A stretch of 64,000 nucleotides of DNA. Source: Streptomyces malachitofuscus. Lineage in GTDB: Bacteria; Actinomycetota; Actinomycetes; Streptomycetales; Streptomycetaceae. The translations under genes and the position numbers were made by a program. Location of the stretch: contig NZ_BMUF01000014.1 of assembly GCF_014650055.1 (NCBI RefSeq), positions 124,001-188,000 of the forward strand. Reading direction: 5' to 3'. The notes under the pieces are model-generated. The model saw nothing but the letters and a program-made list of their open reading frames with translations, was not told the DNA's origin and made no database searches. Below are positions 25,507-34,149 of this stretch, in pieces; position 1 is the stretch's first letter; each line of letters opens with the position of its first letter.

Positions 25507-26289
25507 ATGAGCGAAGAGACCATCTGCCGCCGCCTGGTCGGCCGCACCGCCGTCGTCACCGGAGCGGGCAGCGGCATCGGGCTCGCCACCGCCCGCCGGC
25601 TCGCCTCCGAGGGCGCCCACGTCGTCTGCGGGGACGTGGACGAGGCCCGCGGCAAGGCGGCCGCCGAGGAGACCGGCGGCACCTTCGTGAACGTCGACGT
25701 CACCGACCCCGAACAGGTCGAAGCGCTGTTCAAGGCCGCGTACGACACCTACGGCAGCGTCGACATCGCCTTCAACAACGCCGGGATCTCCCCGCCCGAC
25801 GACGACTCCATCCTGGAGACGGGGCTGGAGGCCTGGAAGCGGGTCCAGGAGGTCAACCTCACCTCCGTCTACCTGTGCTGCAAGGCCGCCATCCCCTACA
25901 TGCGCCGCCAGGGCAGGGGCTCCATCATCAACACCGCGTCCTTCGTGGCCCGGATGGGGGCGGCCACCAGCCAGATCTCCTACACCGCCTCCAAGGGCGG
26001 CGTCCTCGCCATGTCCCGCGAACTCGGCGTCCAGTTCGCCCGCGACGGCATCCGCGTCAACGCCCTCTGTCCCGGACCGGTCAACACGCCGTTGCTCCAG
26101 GAACTGTTCGCCAAGGACCCCGAGCGCGCGGCCCGCCGGCTGGTGCACATCCCGGTCGGCCGGTTCGCCGAGGCGGAGGAGATCGCCGCCGCGGTCGCGT
26201 TCCTGGCCAGCGACGACTCCTCCTTCGTCAACGCCACCGACTTCCTCGTGGACGGCGGGATCTCGGGGGCGTACGTCACGCCCCTGTAG
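25507..26289 (+). CDS. Short-chain dehydrogenase/reductase (SDR), probably 3-oxoacyl-ACP reductase-like
   Basis: The 260-residue product has the Rossmann motif TGAGSGIG, NNAG, a catalytic Ser in IINTASF, and YTASK with the Tyr-Lys pair. The C-terminal FLASDDSSFVNATDFLVDGG is typical of classical SDRs. As the last gene of the glnA4 operon it could oxidise the alcohol group of gamma-glutamylethanolamide before the aldehyde dehydrogenase step. That assignment is inference from context. Confidence 0.9.
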   Translation: MSEETICRRLVGRTAVVTGAGSGIGLATARRLASEGAHVVCGDVDEARGKAAAEETGGTFVNVDVTDPEQVEALFKAAYDTYGSVDIAFNNAGISPPDDDSILETGLEAWKRVQEVNLTSVYLCCKAAIPYMRRQGRGSIINTASFVARMGAATSQISYTASKGGVLAMSRELGVQFARDGIRVNALCPGPVNTPLLQELFAKDPERAARRLVHIPVGRFAEAEEIAAAVAFLASDDSSFVNATDFLVDGGISGAYVTPL

Positions 26290-26311
26290 GGGGCGTCGTT
26301 ACAGTGCCCGG

Positions 26312-27229
26312 ATGAGCATGACGCCCCCGCCCGGCTGGTACCGCGACCCGCACGCCCCGCACCTGGAACGCTGGTGGGACGGCACGGCCTGGACCGAGCA
26401 CCGGCGCCCGCCGGAGACGCCCACCGTGCCGCTGACCCCGTCCACGGGCGCAACCGGCGGCACGGCGGGCACCGGCCGCGCGAAGACGGTCGCCCTGGCC
26501 ACCGCCGGTGCCGTGCTCGTCGGGGCGATCGTCACCGGCGCGGTGTTCCTCCGCGGGGACGACGGCGAACCGCGGCCGCGGACCGGCCCGACGGCCACCG
26601 CCTCCGCGACCGAACTGCCGCCCCCCTCCCCCTCCACGTCGGAGCCCGAAACCGCCGACCCGGACGTCGTCGAGGACCAGCTCAACGGCATCACCTTCCC
26701 GCTCCTCGACGGCTGGGTCCGGCCGAAGCACGTCTCCCAGGACGACGTCGTCATGACCACCGACGGCACCTACGACTGCCCCGGCGAGGGCTCCGTCTGC
26801 CGCCACGGCCTCGTCATCTCCCGCACCGTGACCGAGACCGACGAGACCTCTCCCGAGGCGCTCGCCAAGAAGGACATCTCCGACGCGGCCGAGGAGGCCT
26901 TCGGCGAGGACGCCCTCGGCCAGCAGCCGTACGGCGGCGTGAAGTCCCACGACGTCGTGAAATCCGGCCCGGTCGCGGTGGCGGGCCGCGCCGGGTACTT
27001 CGTGCGCTGGCGCGTCACCACCGGCGAGGGCCCCGGCGGGCATGTGCAGTCGATGGTGTTCCCGTCCAGCGTCGGCACCGAGTCGCCGGTCGTCGTGCGC
27101 TACGTCATCGACGCCGGTCAGGACGCCCCGCCCCTGACCGACATGGACCGCATCACCGAGGGCATCCAGTCGGTCACCGACGCGGACTCCGGCGGCGGCG
27201 TCGGCAGCAGCATCGGCCCCACGCCCTGA
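26312..27229 (+). CDS. DUF2510 membrane protein with extracytoplasmic domain
   Basis: The 305-residue product begins with the DUF2510 motif (PPGWYRDPHAPHLERWWDG, then AWTEH). A single membrane helix lies at about residues 58-80 (TVALATAGAVLVGAIVTGAVFL), followed by a Thr/Ser/Pro linker. An outside domain of about 200 residues contains two Cys (DCPGEGSVCRHG) that may form a disulfide. No enzymatic motif is visible. The gene starts 22 bp after the SDR gene and converges on the PLP enzyme gene with a 4-bp gap. Confidence 0.85.
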   Translation: MSMTPPPGWYRDPHAPHLERWWDGTAWTEHRRPPETPTVPLTPSTGATGGTAGTGRAKTVALATAGAVLVGAIVTGAVFLRGDDGEPRPRTGPTATASATELPPPSPSTSEPETADPDVVEDQLNGITFPLLDGWVRPKHVSQDDVVMTTDGTYDCPGEGSVCRHGLVISRTVTETDETSPEALAKKDISDAAEEAFGEDALGQQPYGGVKSHDVVKSGPVAVAGRAGYFVRWRVTTGEGPGGHVQSMVFPSSVGTESPVVVRYVIDAGQDAPPLTDMDRITEGIQSVTDADSGGGVGSSIGPTP

Positions 27230-27233
27230 GCCG

Positions 27234-28436
27234 CTACAGGAAGGTGTGACCCTCGCCGCGGTACGTCGGCACCGTCGCCGTCACCACGTCGCCCTCCACC
27301 AGACGCAGCGCGTCGAACCGCTCGCACAGCTCGCCCGCCTTGGCGTGCCGGAACCACACCTTGTCGCCGATCAGCAGATCGTCGGCGGGCGGGCCCAGCA
27401 GCGGGGTCTGCACCTCGCCGGCCGCCTCCTGGGGGTCGTACCGCAGCCCTTCGGGCAGATACGGCACCGGCAGCCGGTCCGCGCCGGGCGCGCCCGAGGC
27501 CGGATAGCCCCCGCCGAGCACCGTCACTGCGCCGACCCCCGGCCGCCGCACGACGGGCAGGGCGAACAGGGCCGCCGGACGCCCCCGGAACGAGGTGTAG
27601 TTGTCGAACAGCCGCGGCACGTACAGCCCCGAACCGGCCGCGATCTCGGTGACCGCGTCCTCCGCGGCGGTGTGCTGCACACTGCCCGTTCCCCCGCCGT
27701 TGACGAACTCCAGATCCGGCACGATCTCCCGCACCGCCCGCACCACCGCCGCCCGCCGCTCGGCGAGTTCACGGCGCGCGGCGGCCTGCATCAGCCGGAC
27801 CGCCCGGGACCGCAGCGGATGCCCGGCCACCGCGTCGCCGACACCGGCCACATGACCCTCGTACGCCATGATCCCGACGACCCTGAAACCGGGCCGCCGG
27901 GCCACCGCGCGCGCGACCTCCGCGACCTGGGCGGGGGAGTGCAGCGGAGAACGGCGCGCACCGACCCGCACCCGCCCGCCGAACAGCTTCAGCGAGGTGT
28001 CCAACTCCAGGCACACCCGCACTACTTCGTCGCCGCCCCCGCGGGACGCGTCGATCAGGTCCAGCTGCGCCGGATCGTCGACCATGACCGTGACGGCGGC
28101 GGCGAGCTTGGGATCGGCGGCGAGTTCGGCGTACCCCGCGCGGTCCGCGGACGGATAGGCCAGCAGGACGTCGTCGAAACCGGAGCGGGCCAGCCACAGC
28201 GACTCGGCGAGCGTGAACGACATGATGCCCGCGAAACCGTCCCGCGCCAGGACCCGTTCGAGCAGCGCACGGCAGCGCACGGACTTGCTGGCCACCCGGA
28301 CCGGCTTGCCCCCGGCCCTGCGGACCAGGTCGTCGGCATTGGCGTCGAAGGCGTCCAGATCCACGATCGCGAGAGGGGCGTCGAGCTGGGCGGTGGCCCG
28401 GTCGTAACGGGCCCGGTCGGCGGCGCGCGCAGTCAT
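27234..28436 (-). CDS. PLP-dependent alanine-racemase-fold enzyme (D-threonine aldolase/amino acid deaminase-like)
   Basis: The 400-residue product starts at the ATG at 28436. The N-terminal barrel has LAIVDLDAFDANADDLVRRA and the PLP-Lys motif KPVRVASKSVRC. Later elements are GIMAYEGHVAGVGD, VNGGGTGSVQHT and a C-terminal beta domain with GDKVWFRHAKAGELCERF, which matches D-serine dehydratase/D-threonine aldolase-like metal sites (His...Cys). The substrate is probably a D- or beta-hydroxy amino acid. The much longer frame to 29507 is antisense to the next gene and is rejected. Confidence 0.85.
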   Translation of the reverse strand: MTARAADRARYDRATAQLDAPLAIVDLDAFDANADDLVRRAGGKPVRVASKSVRCRALLERVLARDGFAGIMSFTLAESLWLARSGFDDVLLAYPSADRAGYAELAADPKLAAAVTVMVDDPAQLDLIDASRGGGDEVVRVCLELDTSLKLFGGRVRVGARRSPLHSPAQVAEVARAVARRPGFRVVGIMAYEGHVAGVGDAVAGHPLRSRAVRLMQAAARRELAERRAAVVRAVREIVPDLEFVNGGGTGSVQHTAAEDAVTEIAAGSGLYVPRLFDNYTSFRGRPAALFALPVVRRPGVGAVTVLGGGYPASGAPGADRLPVPYLPEGLRYDPQEAAGEVQTPLLGPPADDLLIGDKVWFRHAKAGELCERFDALRLVEGDVVTATVPTYRGEGHTFL

Positions 28437-28706
28437 GACCGCAGCCTGCCAGACAGGATTACCGCAGGGTAGGGGGACGTTCCGGGCAGATGCCGCGGGC
28501 CCGCGGACTGGTTCCCGTTCGAGGCGGATCACGCCGTAGAGTGACGCGCACGCACGGCGGAACGGGGCCGGCCCGGTCGTCCGGGCGGGATGACGCGCCG
28601 TCCGTGCGGGTATCTGTGCCCGGGACGAGTCCGTGCCGGGCCCTTGGCGGCAGCACAACGGCCCGCGCACGAGCAACGGGCCCGGGCACGAGGGAACGGG
28701 GGGTGC
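28437..28706. other. 270-bp divergent intergenic region
   Basis: No gene is seen. It must hold promoters for the PLP enzyme gene and the Pro-rich membrane protein gene. A G-rich ribosome binding site (GGGGGG) precedes the ATG at 28707. I could not pick out clear promoter hexamers. Confidence 0.35.
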
Positions 28707-30587
28707 ATGAGCACGGAAGCGCGTCGCGCCTCCCTCCCCCCGCGCCCCACCGTCCCTCCGCGCCCCGCCCACCCGCAGGCCCCGTCCGGCCCCGCCCCTG
28801 CGGAACCCGCCCCCCAGGGCCGGACCTCGGGCGGCCCGGGCGCCTTCGACACCCGCGAACCCCACAACCCGCCCTCCGTCCCCGACGACCGGAGCCCGGA
28901 CACGCCCGAGCCCGCGCCATCCCCTGCCGGGACCACGGACGGCCGTCACGGCACGACCGGCTCCCACGGCCGCCGCACGCCCGGCCCCGGTTCCGGCCCC
29001 GACCAGGGCGGGCCGACCGGCCGGGGCGAGCTGGGCACCTTCGGACTCCGTGAGCCTGCAAGCGACCGGCCCGTGGCGGCGGAGGGGCATGACGGGTTCC
29101 CGGCTACGGCGGCGCCGCGTGGCCGGACCCTCGACCGGTCCGGCACACACCCGGCCGGTTCGGGCCGTGCCGACGGTGGGTCGGCCGTCGGGCGCGAAGC
29201 CGCTCACGGGATCGGCCGGTGGGGTCCCACGGCGGGCGGATCCGGGGCCGCGAGTTCCTCCGGTGAGGAAGACGGGCGCCGTGCCGACCGGCGCCCCGGC
29301 GCGGCTGCCGCGGCCGTGGACCAGGAAGGTGCGGCCCTGCCGCGACCGCGTGCCTCGATGCCCGGGAGCCGTGCACAGGCCGGGACGGACCCCGCGGCGC
29401 CCCCGCCGCCGCGAGCCTCCGCCCGGTTCCCCGACGCACCGCCGACCGTCGGCCGTGGCCTGCGCACCCCGGACGCCCCGCCCTCCGTACCGCCGCAGCC
29501 CACCCACCGGCCCGCCGCGGCCCGTCCGGGCGCCCCTTCCGAAACCGCGTCCGAGACCACCACCCGGCTGCGCCCCGTCCCCGCCGACCCCGCGGCCCCG
29601 CCCCGGCCGTCACCCGGCGCGCGCCCGGGCGACACCCCGGGAGGCTCGGCCGACCCCGCCCGGCGGCCCCCGCCCGGTGACGCAGAGGCGGGCCGGGGCG
29701 GCGCTCCCGACCCCGCGCTGTCCTGGAGCGCCCCCATGTCACCGGGCGGCGCCCCCGGCGGCCGCCCGGCCTTCGTGTCGTTCGGGGAGCCGGAGCGGTT
29801 CGACGAGGACGCTCGACGGCGGCCCTTCGGACGGCGGAGCCGCTCGCAGATCGTGGCCGCCGCGGCCTGTCTCGTCCTCGGGACGGGGCTCATCAGCGGG
29901 GCCGTCACCGGTGCCTGGCTCGCCAGGGACTCCGAAGGGTCCGGCGCCCGGCAGGGCTTCGCTGCGGCAGGGGACCTGTGGCACAACGTCCCCGTCGACC
30001 AGCTGTTCCCGCCCACCGTGCAGGGCAAGGGCGCAGGCCCCGGCGACGCCGACCGGTCCTGGACCCGTATCGCCGTCGCCCCCGACAGCGGCTGCCGGGG
30101 CGCCTTCGACCCCCTGCTGCGCAAGGTCCTCGACCCTGTCGGCTGCGAACGCCTGCTGCGCGCCACCTACACCGACGCCACCCAGAGCCATGTCACCACC
30201 GTCGGCCTGCTGTTCACCGAGGCCGACGCCGCCGGCATGACCTCCCTCGCCCGCCGCTTCGAGAAGGAACGCCTGGACCGCCGTACCGACCTGCTGCCCC
30301 TGCCGTACGCGGCGAAGGGCACCGCAGCCGCCGGCTTCGGCGCCGGACAGCGTGCCTCCTGGGCGATCTCCGTCCTCACGGACGCCCCCGTCGTCGTCTA
30401 CGCCGTCTCCGGCTGGGCCGACGGACGCACCGTCGACACCCCGCAACCCGCCGAGGACGCCATGGAGTCCGGAGCCACCGCCGCGCCCGCCCAGGCGGGC
30501 CTCGGCCACGAGGCCCAGGGCCTCGCCGACCGCGTCGAACGCGGCCTGCGCAAGCGGGCCGGCACCGCCACGGAGCAGCCGTCATGA
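28707..30587 (+). CDS. Large Pro-rich single-pass membrane protein, function unknown
   Basis: The 626-residue product starts at an ATG after GGGGGG. Residues 1 to about 375 are a low-complexity Pro/Gly/Arg/Ala-rich, presumably cytoplasmic and disordered segment. One membrane helix (about 380-402, SQIVAAAACLVLGTGLISGAV) precedes a compact outside domain of about 220 residues with a Cys pair (SGCRGAFD, VGCERLLR). The stop overlaps the start of the mycosin-like protease gene by 4 bp (ATGA), so the two products probably act together. The outside domain may be a substrate, inhibitor or anchor of that protease. No known family is recognised. Confidence 0.8.
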   Translation: MSTEARRASLPPRPTVPPRPAHPQAPSGPAPAEPAPQGRTSGGPGAFDTREPHNPPSVPDDRSPDTPEPAPSPAGTTDGRHGTTGSHGRRTPGPGSGPDQGGPTGRGELGTFGLREPASDRPVAAEGHDGFPATAAPRGRTLDRSGTHPAGSGRADGGSAVGREAAHGIGRWGPTAGGSGAASSSGEEDGRRADRRPGAAAAAVDQEGAALPRPRASMPGSRAQAGTDPAAPPPPRASARFPDAPPTVGRGLRTPDAPPSVPPQPTHRPAAARPGAPSETASETTTRLRPVPADPAAPPRPSPGARPGDTPGGSADPARRPPPGDAEAGRGGAPDPALSWSAPMSPGGAPGGRPAFVSFGEPERFDEDARRRPFGRRSRSQIVAAAACLVLGTGLISGAVTGAWLARDSEGSGARQGFAAAGDLWHNVPVDQLFPPTVQGKGAGPGDADRSWTRIAVAPDSGCRGAFDPLLRKVLDPVGCERLLRATYTDATQSHVTTVGLLFTEADAAGMTSLARRFEKERLDRRTDLLPLPYAAKGTAAAGFGAGQRASWAISVLTDAPVVVYAVSGWADGRTVDTPQPAEDAMESGATAAPAQAGLGHEAQGLADRVERGLRKRAGTATEQPS

Positions 30588-31765
30588 GGCCCGTCACCGG
30601 CAGGCGTCCCGCCGCGGCCCTCGGCACCCTCCTCGCCGCCGCACTCGTGGTGCTGCCCGCCACCCCCGCGCACGCCGACGGCATCCGCGTGCGGCAGTGG
30701 TCCCTGGAGGCCATGCACACCGAGCAGGCCTGGCAGACGACGAAGGGCGAGGGCGTCACCGTCGCCGTCCTGGACACCGGCGTCGAGGCGGACCACCCCG
30801 ACCTCGACGGCAACGTCCTCGAGGGCAAGGACCTGGTCGGCTTCGGGGCGAAGGAGGGAGACCGCGCCTGGGCCCGTCACGGCACCGCCATGGCGGGCAT
30901 CATCGCCGGTCACGGACACGGCCCCGGCAATGCCGACGGCGTCATGGGCATCGCGCCCGAGGCCAAGATCCTGCCTGTGCGCGTGATCCTTGAGGACGGC
31001 GACTCCTCCCGCGCCAAGGCCCGCAGCACCCGCGGCAACGCCCTCGCCGAGGGCATCCGCTGGGCCGCCGACAACGGCGCCGACGTCATCAACCTCTCCC
31101 TCGGCGACGACTCCGCCTCCGCGCACCCCGAACCCGGCGAGGACGAGGCCATCCAGTACGCCCTGCGCAAGGGCGTGGTCGTCGTCGCCTCCGCCGGAAA
31201 CGGCGGCGAGAAGGGCGACCGGATCTCCTACCCGGCCGCCTACCCCGGCGTCATCACCGCCACTGCCGTGGACCGCTACGGCACCCGCGCCCCGTTCTCC
31301 ACCCGCCGCTGGTACGCCACGGTCAGCGCGCCCGGAGTCGACGTGATCATCGCCGACCCCGACCACAAGTACTACGAGGGCTGGGGCACCAGCGCCGCCG
31401 CCGCGTTCGTCTCCGGCGCCGTCGCCCTGGTCAAGGCGGCCCACCCCGGCCTGACCCCGGCCCAGATCAAGCGGCTCCTCGAGGACACCGCCCGCAACAC
31501 CCCCGCCGACGGCCGCGACGACTCCCGCGGCTTCGGGTTCATCGACCCGGCCGCCGCGATCAAGGAGGCGGCCGGTCTGAAGCCGGACGGCCTGAAGTCC
31601 GCGGCCCACGGGGAGAAGTACTTCGGCCCCGGCCCGGACACCGAGGGCTCCGACGGCGGCACCGCCGACTGGGCGGCTCCGCTGGCGGGCAGCGTCGGCG
31701 GCGTCCTGCTCGTCGCCACGGTGGTGCTGTGGCGCAACCGCCGCCCGGACCGCGAGGGCTTCTAG
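30584..31765 (+). CDS. Mycosin-like subtilisin (S8) membrane-anchored serine protease
   Basis: The 393-residue product has a signal peptide (about residues 1-31, ending ATPAHA-DG). The S8 catalytic triad is Asp64 (VAVLDTG), His99 (RHGTAMAGIIAG) and Ser270 (GTSAAAAFVSGAVALV). A C-terminal helix (about residues 362-383) and a short basic tail anchor it outside the membrane, as in type VII secretion mycosins (MycP). No eccB/C/D/E or WXG100 genes occur in the window, so it is a stand-alone mycosin-like protease paired with the upstream membrane protein. Confidence 0.9.
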   Translation: MRPVTGRRPAAALGTLLAAALVVLPATPAHADGIRVRQWSLEAMHTEQAWQTTKGEGVTVAVLDTGVEADHPDLDGNVLEGKDLVGFGAKEGDRAWARHGTAMAGIIAGHGHGPGNADGVMGIAPEAKILPVRVILEDGDSSRAKARSTRGNALAEGIRWAADNGADVINLSLGDDSASAHPEPGEDEAIQYALRKGVVVVASAGNGGEKGDRISYPAAYPGVITATAVDRYGTRAPFSTRRWYATVSAPGVDVIIADPDHKYYEGWGTSAAAAFVSGAVALVKAAHPGLTPAQIKRLLEDTARNTPADGRDDSRGFGFIDPAAAIKEAAGLKPDGLKSAAHGEKYFGPGPDTEGSDGGTADWAAPLAGSVGGVLLVATVVLWRNRRPDREGF

Positions 31766-31785
31766 CCCTGTGCGTGCGGGCGGGC

Positions 31786-31866
31786 GGGCCGGGGTGGGTG
31801 CGCAGCCCGGCGCTTACGGGTGCCGTCGCGCCCACCCGTGCCGCCCTGCGGCACGACTGCCCGCGG
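31786..31866. repeat. Dispersed repeat family A, copy 3
   Basis: The core GCGCAGCCCGGCGC, then GGGTGCCGTCGCGCCCACCC and GCGGCACGACTGCCCGCGG, is shared with copies at 10345 and 19174. It fills the gap between the convergent mycosin-like and serine hydrolase genes. Confidence 0.85.
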
Positions 31867-31885
31867 CCTCGGGAGTCGCGTGCGT

Positions 31886-32548
31886 TCATGCGAGCGCCGC
31901 GGCCACCGCGGCCTCCAGCAGTGCCACGCCACGCTCCCTCGACACGTTGCCGTCGGACAGTGCCGACACCAGGTACGCGCGCCCGCCGACCGTGACGCAC
32001 CCCATGCTGTTCACGACCCACAGCCCCGTCGCGTCGCGCGGCAGCCAGCCGTTCTTGACCGCCCACGCCGTGCCCGTGTCCGCGACGGCGGGCACACCCC
32101 ACGCCTGCTCCGGGACGACCCGCTCCATCAGCCCCCGTGCATAAGCGCGCGCGTCCCCGCTCAGCTCCGACTCCTCGCCGAAGAGCTGCCGCAGCAGCAC
32201 CAGCCGGTCCCCGACCGTGGTGCGGGTCAGCCCCCACAGCGTGCCGTCGCCGCCCACCGTCCGCGTCAGACCGAAGCGGGCGTTCGCGGCGTCCACGCCG
32301 GACGCCCGCCCGATGCCGTCCCACAGGGCCGACGCGGCTGCGTTGTCGCTGCGCACGATCATCGCCCGCGCGTACGACCGCTCCACCCCGGTGAGCTCTC
32401 GTCCGGCGTCCTGCGCGCCGAGCAGCAGGGCCGCCAGGATGTCGACCTTGACGACGCTCGCCGTGACGAACTCCCCGCCCCCGTGGGACACGGTCTCCCC
32501 GGAACCGACGTCCAGCACCGCCACGGACACCCTCGCCCCGTCTCCCAC
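31886..32548 (-). CDS. Serine hydrolase of the class A beta-lactamase fold
   Basis: The 220-residue reading starts at the GTG at 32548, 7 nt after GGAAGGAG; an upstream GTG at 32602 adds 18 residues. The SxxK motif is SVVK (Ser31 with the short start), the SDN motif is in VRSDNAAASALW, and the KTG equivalent is KNG in VKNGWLPRD. These are the active-site elements of beta-lactamase/PBP-like hydrolases. Neither start gives a signal peptide, which is unusual for a cell-wall or antibiotic-active enzyme, so it may be cytoplasmic or use an unrecognised export route. The substrate is unknown. Confidence 0.85.
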   Translation of the reverse strand: MGDGARVSVAVLDVGSGETVSHGGGEFVTASVVKVDILAALLLGAQDAGRELTGVERSYARAMIVRSDNAAASALWDGIGRASGVDAANARFGLTRTVGGDGTLWGLTRTTVGDRLVLLRQLFGEESELSGDARAYARGLMERVVPEQAWGVPAVADTGTAWAVKNGWLPRDATGLWVVNSMGCVTVGGRAYLVSALSDGNVSRERGVALLEAAVAAALA

Positions 32549-32626
32549 CGACGTCTCCTTCCGTCCCGTCGAAGAACCCGAAGCCGAAGCCGAGCCTGTC
32601 ACGGACGGCGGATAGGGTCGGTGACC

Positions 32627-33358
32627 GTGGCGAACAAGAACATCCCCGACTCCCCGTTCCGCGACGACGACGGCACCGCCGATCCCCGGCTGAGCGCCGC
32701 GCTCGCCGCCTGGGCCGAGGACGGCAACGCTGTCCGTCCCGTCCTGGAGGCCCTGAAGGACGCCCGTCTGCTCGTCCCCGTCGTGGCCCTGCTCGGCGAG
32801 GTCGAGGAGGACGAGAACGGGCTGCGCCGCGAGAAGACCAGCGACATGGCCGTACCGACCCTGAAGGCCGGCGGCCGCACCGCTCTGCCCGCCTTCACGT
32901 CCGTCGAGTCGCTCGCCCGCTGGGATCCGTCCGCCCGCCCCGTCGCCGTACCGCTGCACCAGGCGCTGCAGGCCGCCGCGCACGAGAAGGCGGACACGGT
33001 GGTCCTGGACATGTCCGGCCCGGTGCCGTTCGAACTGACCGGGCCCACGCTTCTCGCCCTCGCCGAGGGCCGCACCAGCACCGACCCGCTCGCCGACCCG
33101 GCCGTCGTCGAGGCCGTACGGGCCGCCGTGGCCGCCGAGCCCGCCGTGCTGCGCGCCCACCTCGGGCCCGGACAGGCCGACGGCACCCTCGCCCTCGTGC
33201 TCGACCCCGCCACACCCGTCGCCGAGGCGGCCGGGACGGTGGCCCGCCGGCTCGCCGCCGACGAAACACTGAGGGCCCGCCTGGTGCGCGGGCTCGACCT
33301 GGCAGTCCTGCCGGCCGAGGCCACGCCACCCGGCGAGCCCCTGTACGTACGTCCCTGA
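32627..33358 (+). CDS. SseB-family protein
   Basis: The 243-residue product starts at the GTG at 32627, 9 nt after AGGG; a GTG at 32621 is also possible. The N-terminal half matches the SseB N-terminal domain (NAVRPVLEALKDARLLVPVVALLGE, then ALPAFTSVESLARWDPSARPV). SseB-like domains occur in enterobacterial type III chaperones and, widely, in actinobacterial proteins of unknown role. The C-terminal half is an Ala/Leu-rich alpha/beta region. The gene is divergent from the serine hydrolase gene and converges on the DUF1844 gene. Confidence 0.85.
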   Translation: MANKNIPDSPFRDDDGTADPRLSAALAAWAEDGNAVRPVLEALKDARLLVPVVALLGEVEEDENGLRREKTSDMAVPTLKAGGRTALPAFTSVESLARWDPSARPVAVPLHQALQAAAHEKADTVVLDMSGPVPFELTGPTLLALAEGRTSTDPLADPAVVEAVRAAVAAEPAVLRAHLGPGQADGTLALVLDPATPVAEAAGTVARRLAADETLRARLVRGLDLAVLPAEATPPGEPLYVRP

Positions 33359-33377
33359 AGTCCTGGGTGTGCGCGTC

Positions 33378-33755
33378 CTAGCCGTAGATCGCGCCCGTGT
33401 ACTTCTCGCCCGGCCCCTTGCCCGGCTCGTCCGGGACCAAGGACGCCTCGCGGAAGGCCAGCTGGAGCGACTTCAGGCCGTCGCGCAGCGGCGCCGCGTG
33501 GAAGGAACTGATCTCGGTCGCCGAGGCGTCCAGCAGACCGGCCAGCGCGTGCACCAGCTTGCGGGCCTCGTCCAGGTCCTTGAACTTGTCGCCCTCCTCG
33601 GTCAGACCGAGCTTCACGGCGGCGGCGCTCATCAGATTGACGGCGACCGTCACGATCACCTCGACCGCCGGGACCTCGGCGATGTCGCGGGCCATGGCGT
33701 CGAAGTCGGGGTTGCCGGGGGTCTCGGGGGTCTCCGAGGGGGAGGTGTCACTCAT
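33378..33755 (-). CDS. DUF1844 family protein
   Basis: The 125-residue product starts at the ATG at 33755. After an acidic Thr/Ser/Pro leader, the core has VEVIVTVAVNLMSAAAVKLGL, then DLDEARKLVHALAGLLDA and LRDGLKSLQLAFREASL, the DUF1844 pattern of helices. The function is unknown. DUF1844 genes commonly sit just upstream of infC in actinobacteria, as here (divergent). That synteny is recalled from memory. Confidence 0.88.
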   Translation of the reverse strand: MSDTSPSETPETPGNPDFDAMARDIAEVPAVEVIVTVAVNLMSAAAVKLGLTEEGDKFKDLDEARKLVHALAGLLDASATEISSFHAAPLRDGLKSLQLAFREASLVPDEPGKGPGEKYTGAIYG

Positions 33756-33844
33756 GCCCCACACGATAGGCGCAGCCGGGCCGCCCCCCGACGCCAGGAG
33801 GCGGGTGACGGCCGGTTGGTGCACCCCACCGGGAGCTGCTAACC

Positions 33845-34149
33845 TTGTGTAACGACCGGTCGGACCCGTATGCCTCTTGGCTCGCGAGCCCGGCCCACAA
33901 GTGGAGGCTTCGAACTCCCACCTGGCCGCCCTCAGGGCGGCGGGTCACCGGTCAGGCGGTGTCGTCCCCGAGGCGGCGCCCGCCCGAAATCGCGCCCCGC
34001 GGCCGTCGCGGCGGTGCTCCGGTAGTTCGAGGAGCCCCGCCTGTGATCGTCCGGGGCATTTTCTTTGCCTCGGCGCGGTTAGGTCTAACGAACACAGACG
34101 TTACGCGGCTGTCCGCCAGACCGTCGCGTGGTGCTACCGAGGAGGATCC
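33845..34149 (+). promoter_or_regulatory. Long structured leader of the infC-rpmI-rplT operon
   Basis: About 300 nt without a gene lie upstream of infC. They contain a perfect hairpin GCCGCCC-TCA-GGGCGGC (33925-33941), a terminator-like hairpin with a T-rich tail (34034-34066), and a short inverted repeat GTTAG-GT-CTAAC (about 34078-34089). This arrangement fits transcription attenuation of the IF3-L35-L20 operon, known from Bacillus, where L20 binds the leader. L20 binding here is inference. Confidence 0.6.
34034..34066 (+). terminator. Attenuator terminator in the infC leader
   Basis: GCCCCG (34034-34039) pairs with CGGGGC (34052-34057) and is followed by ATTTTCTTT. A T-run is rare in this genome and lies about 85 nt upstream of the infC start, so premature termination of the leader is plausible. 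Confidence 0.65.

Noticed and set aside
28437-29507. Extension of the PLP-enzyme frame to 757 codons
   Set aside because: The extension is antisense to the Pro-rich membrane protein gene and has no coding bias; the ATG at 28436 begins the enzyme fold.
30584-31765. Type VII secretion locus
   Set aside because: Only a mycosin-like protease is present; no EccB/C/D/E, FtsK-like ATPase or WXG100 protein is encoded in the window.
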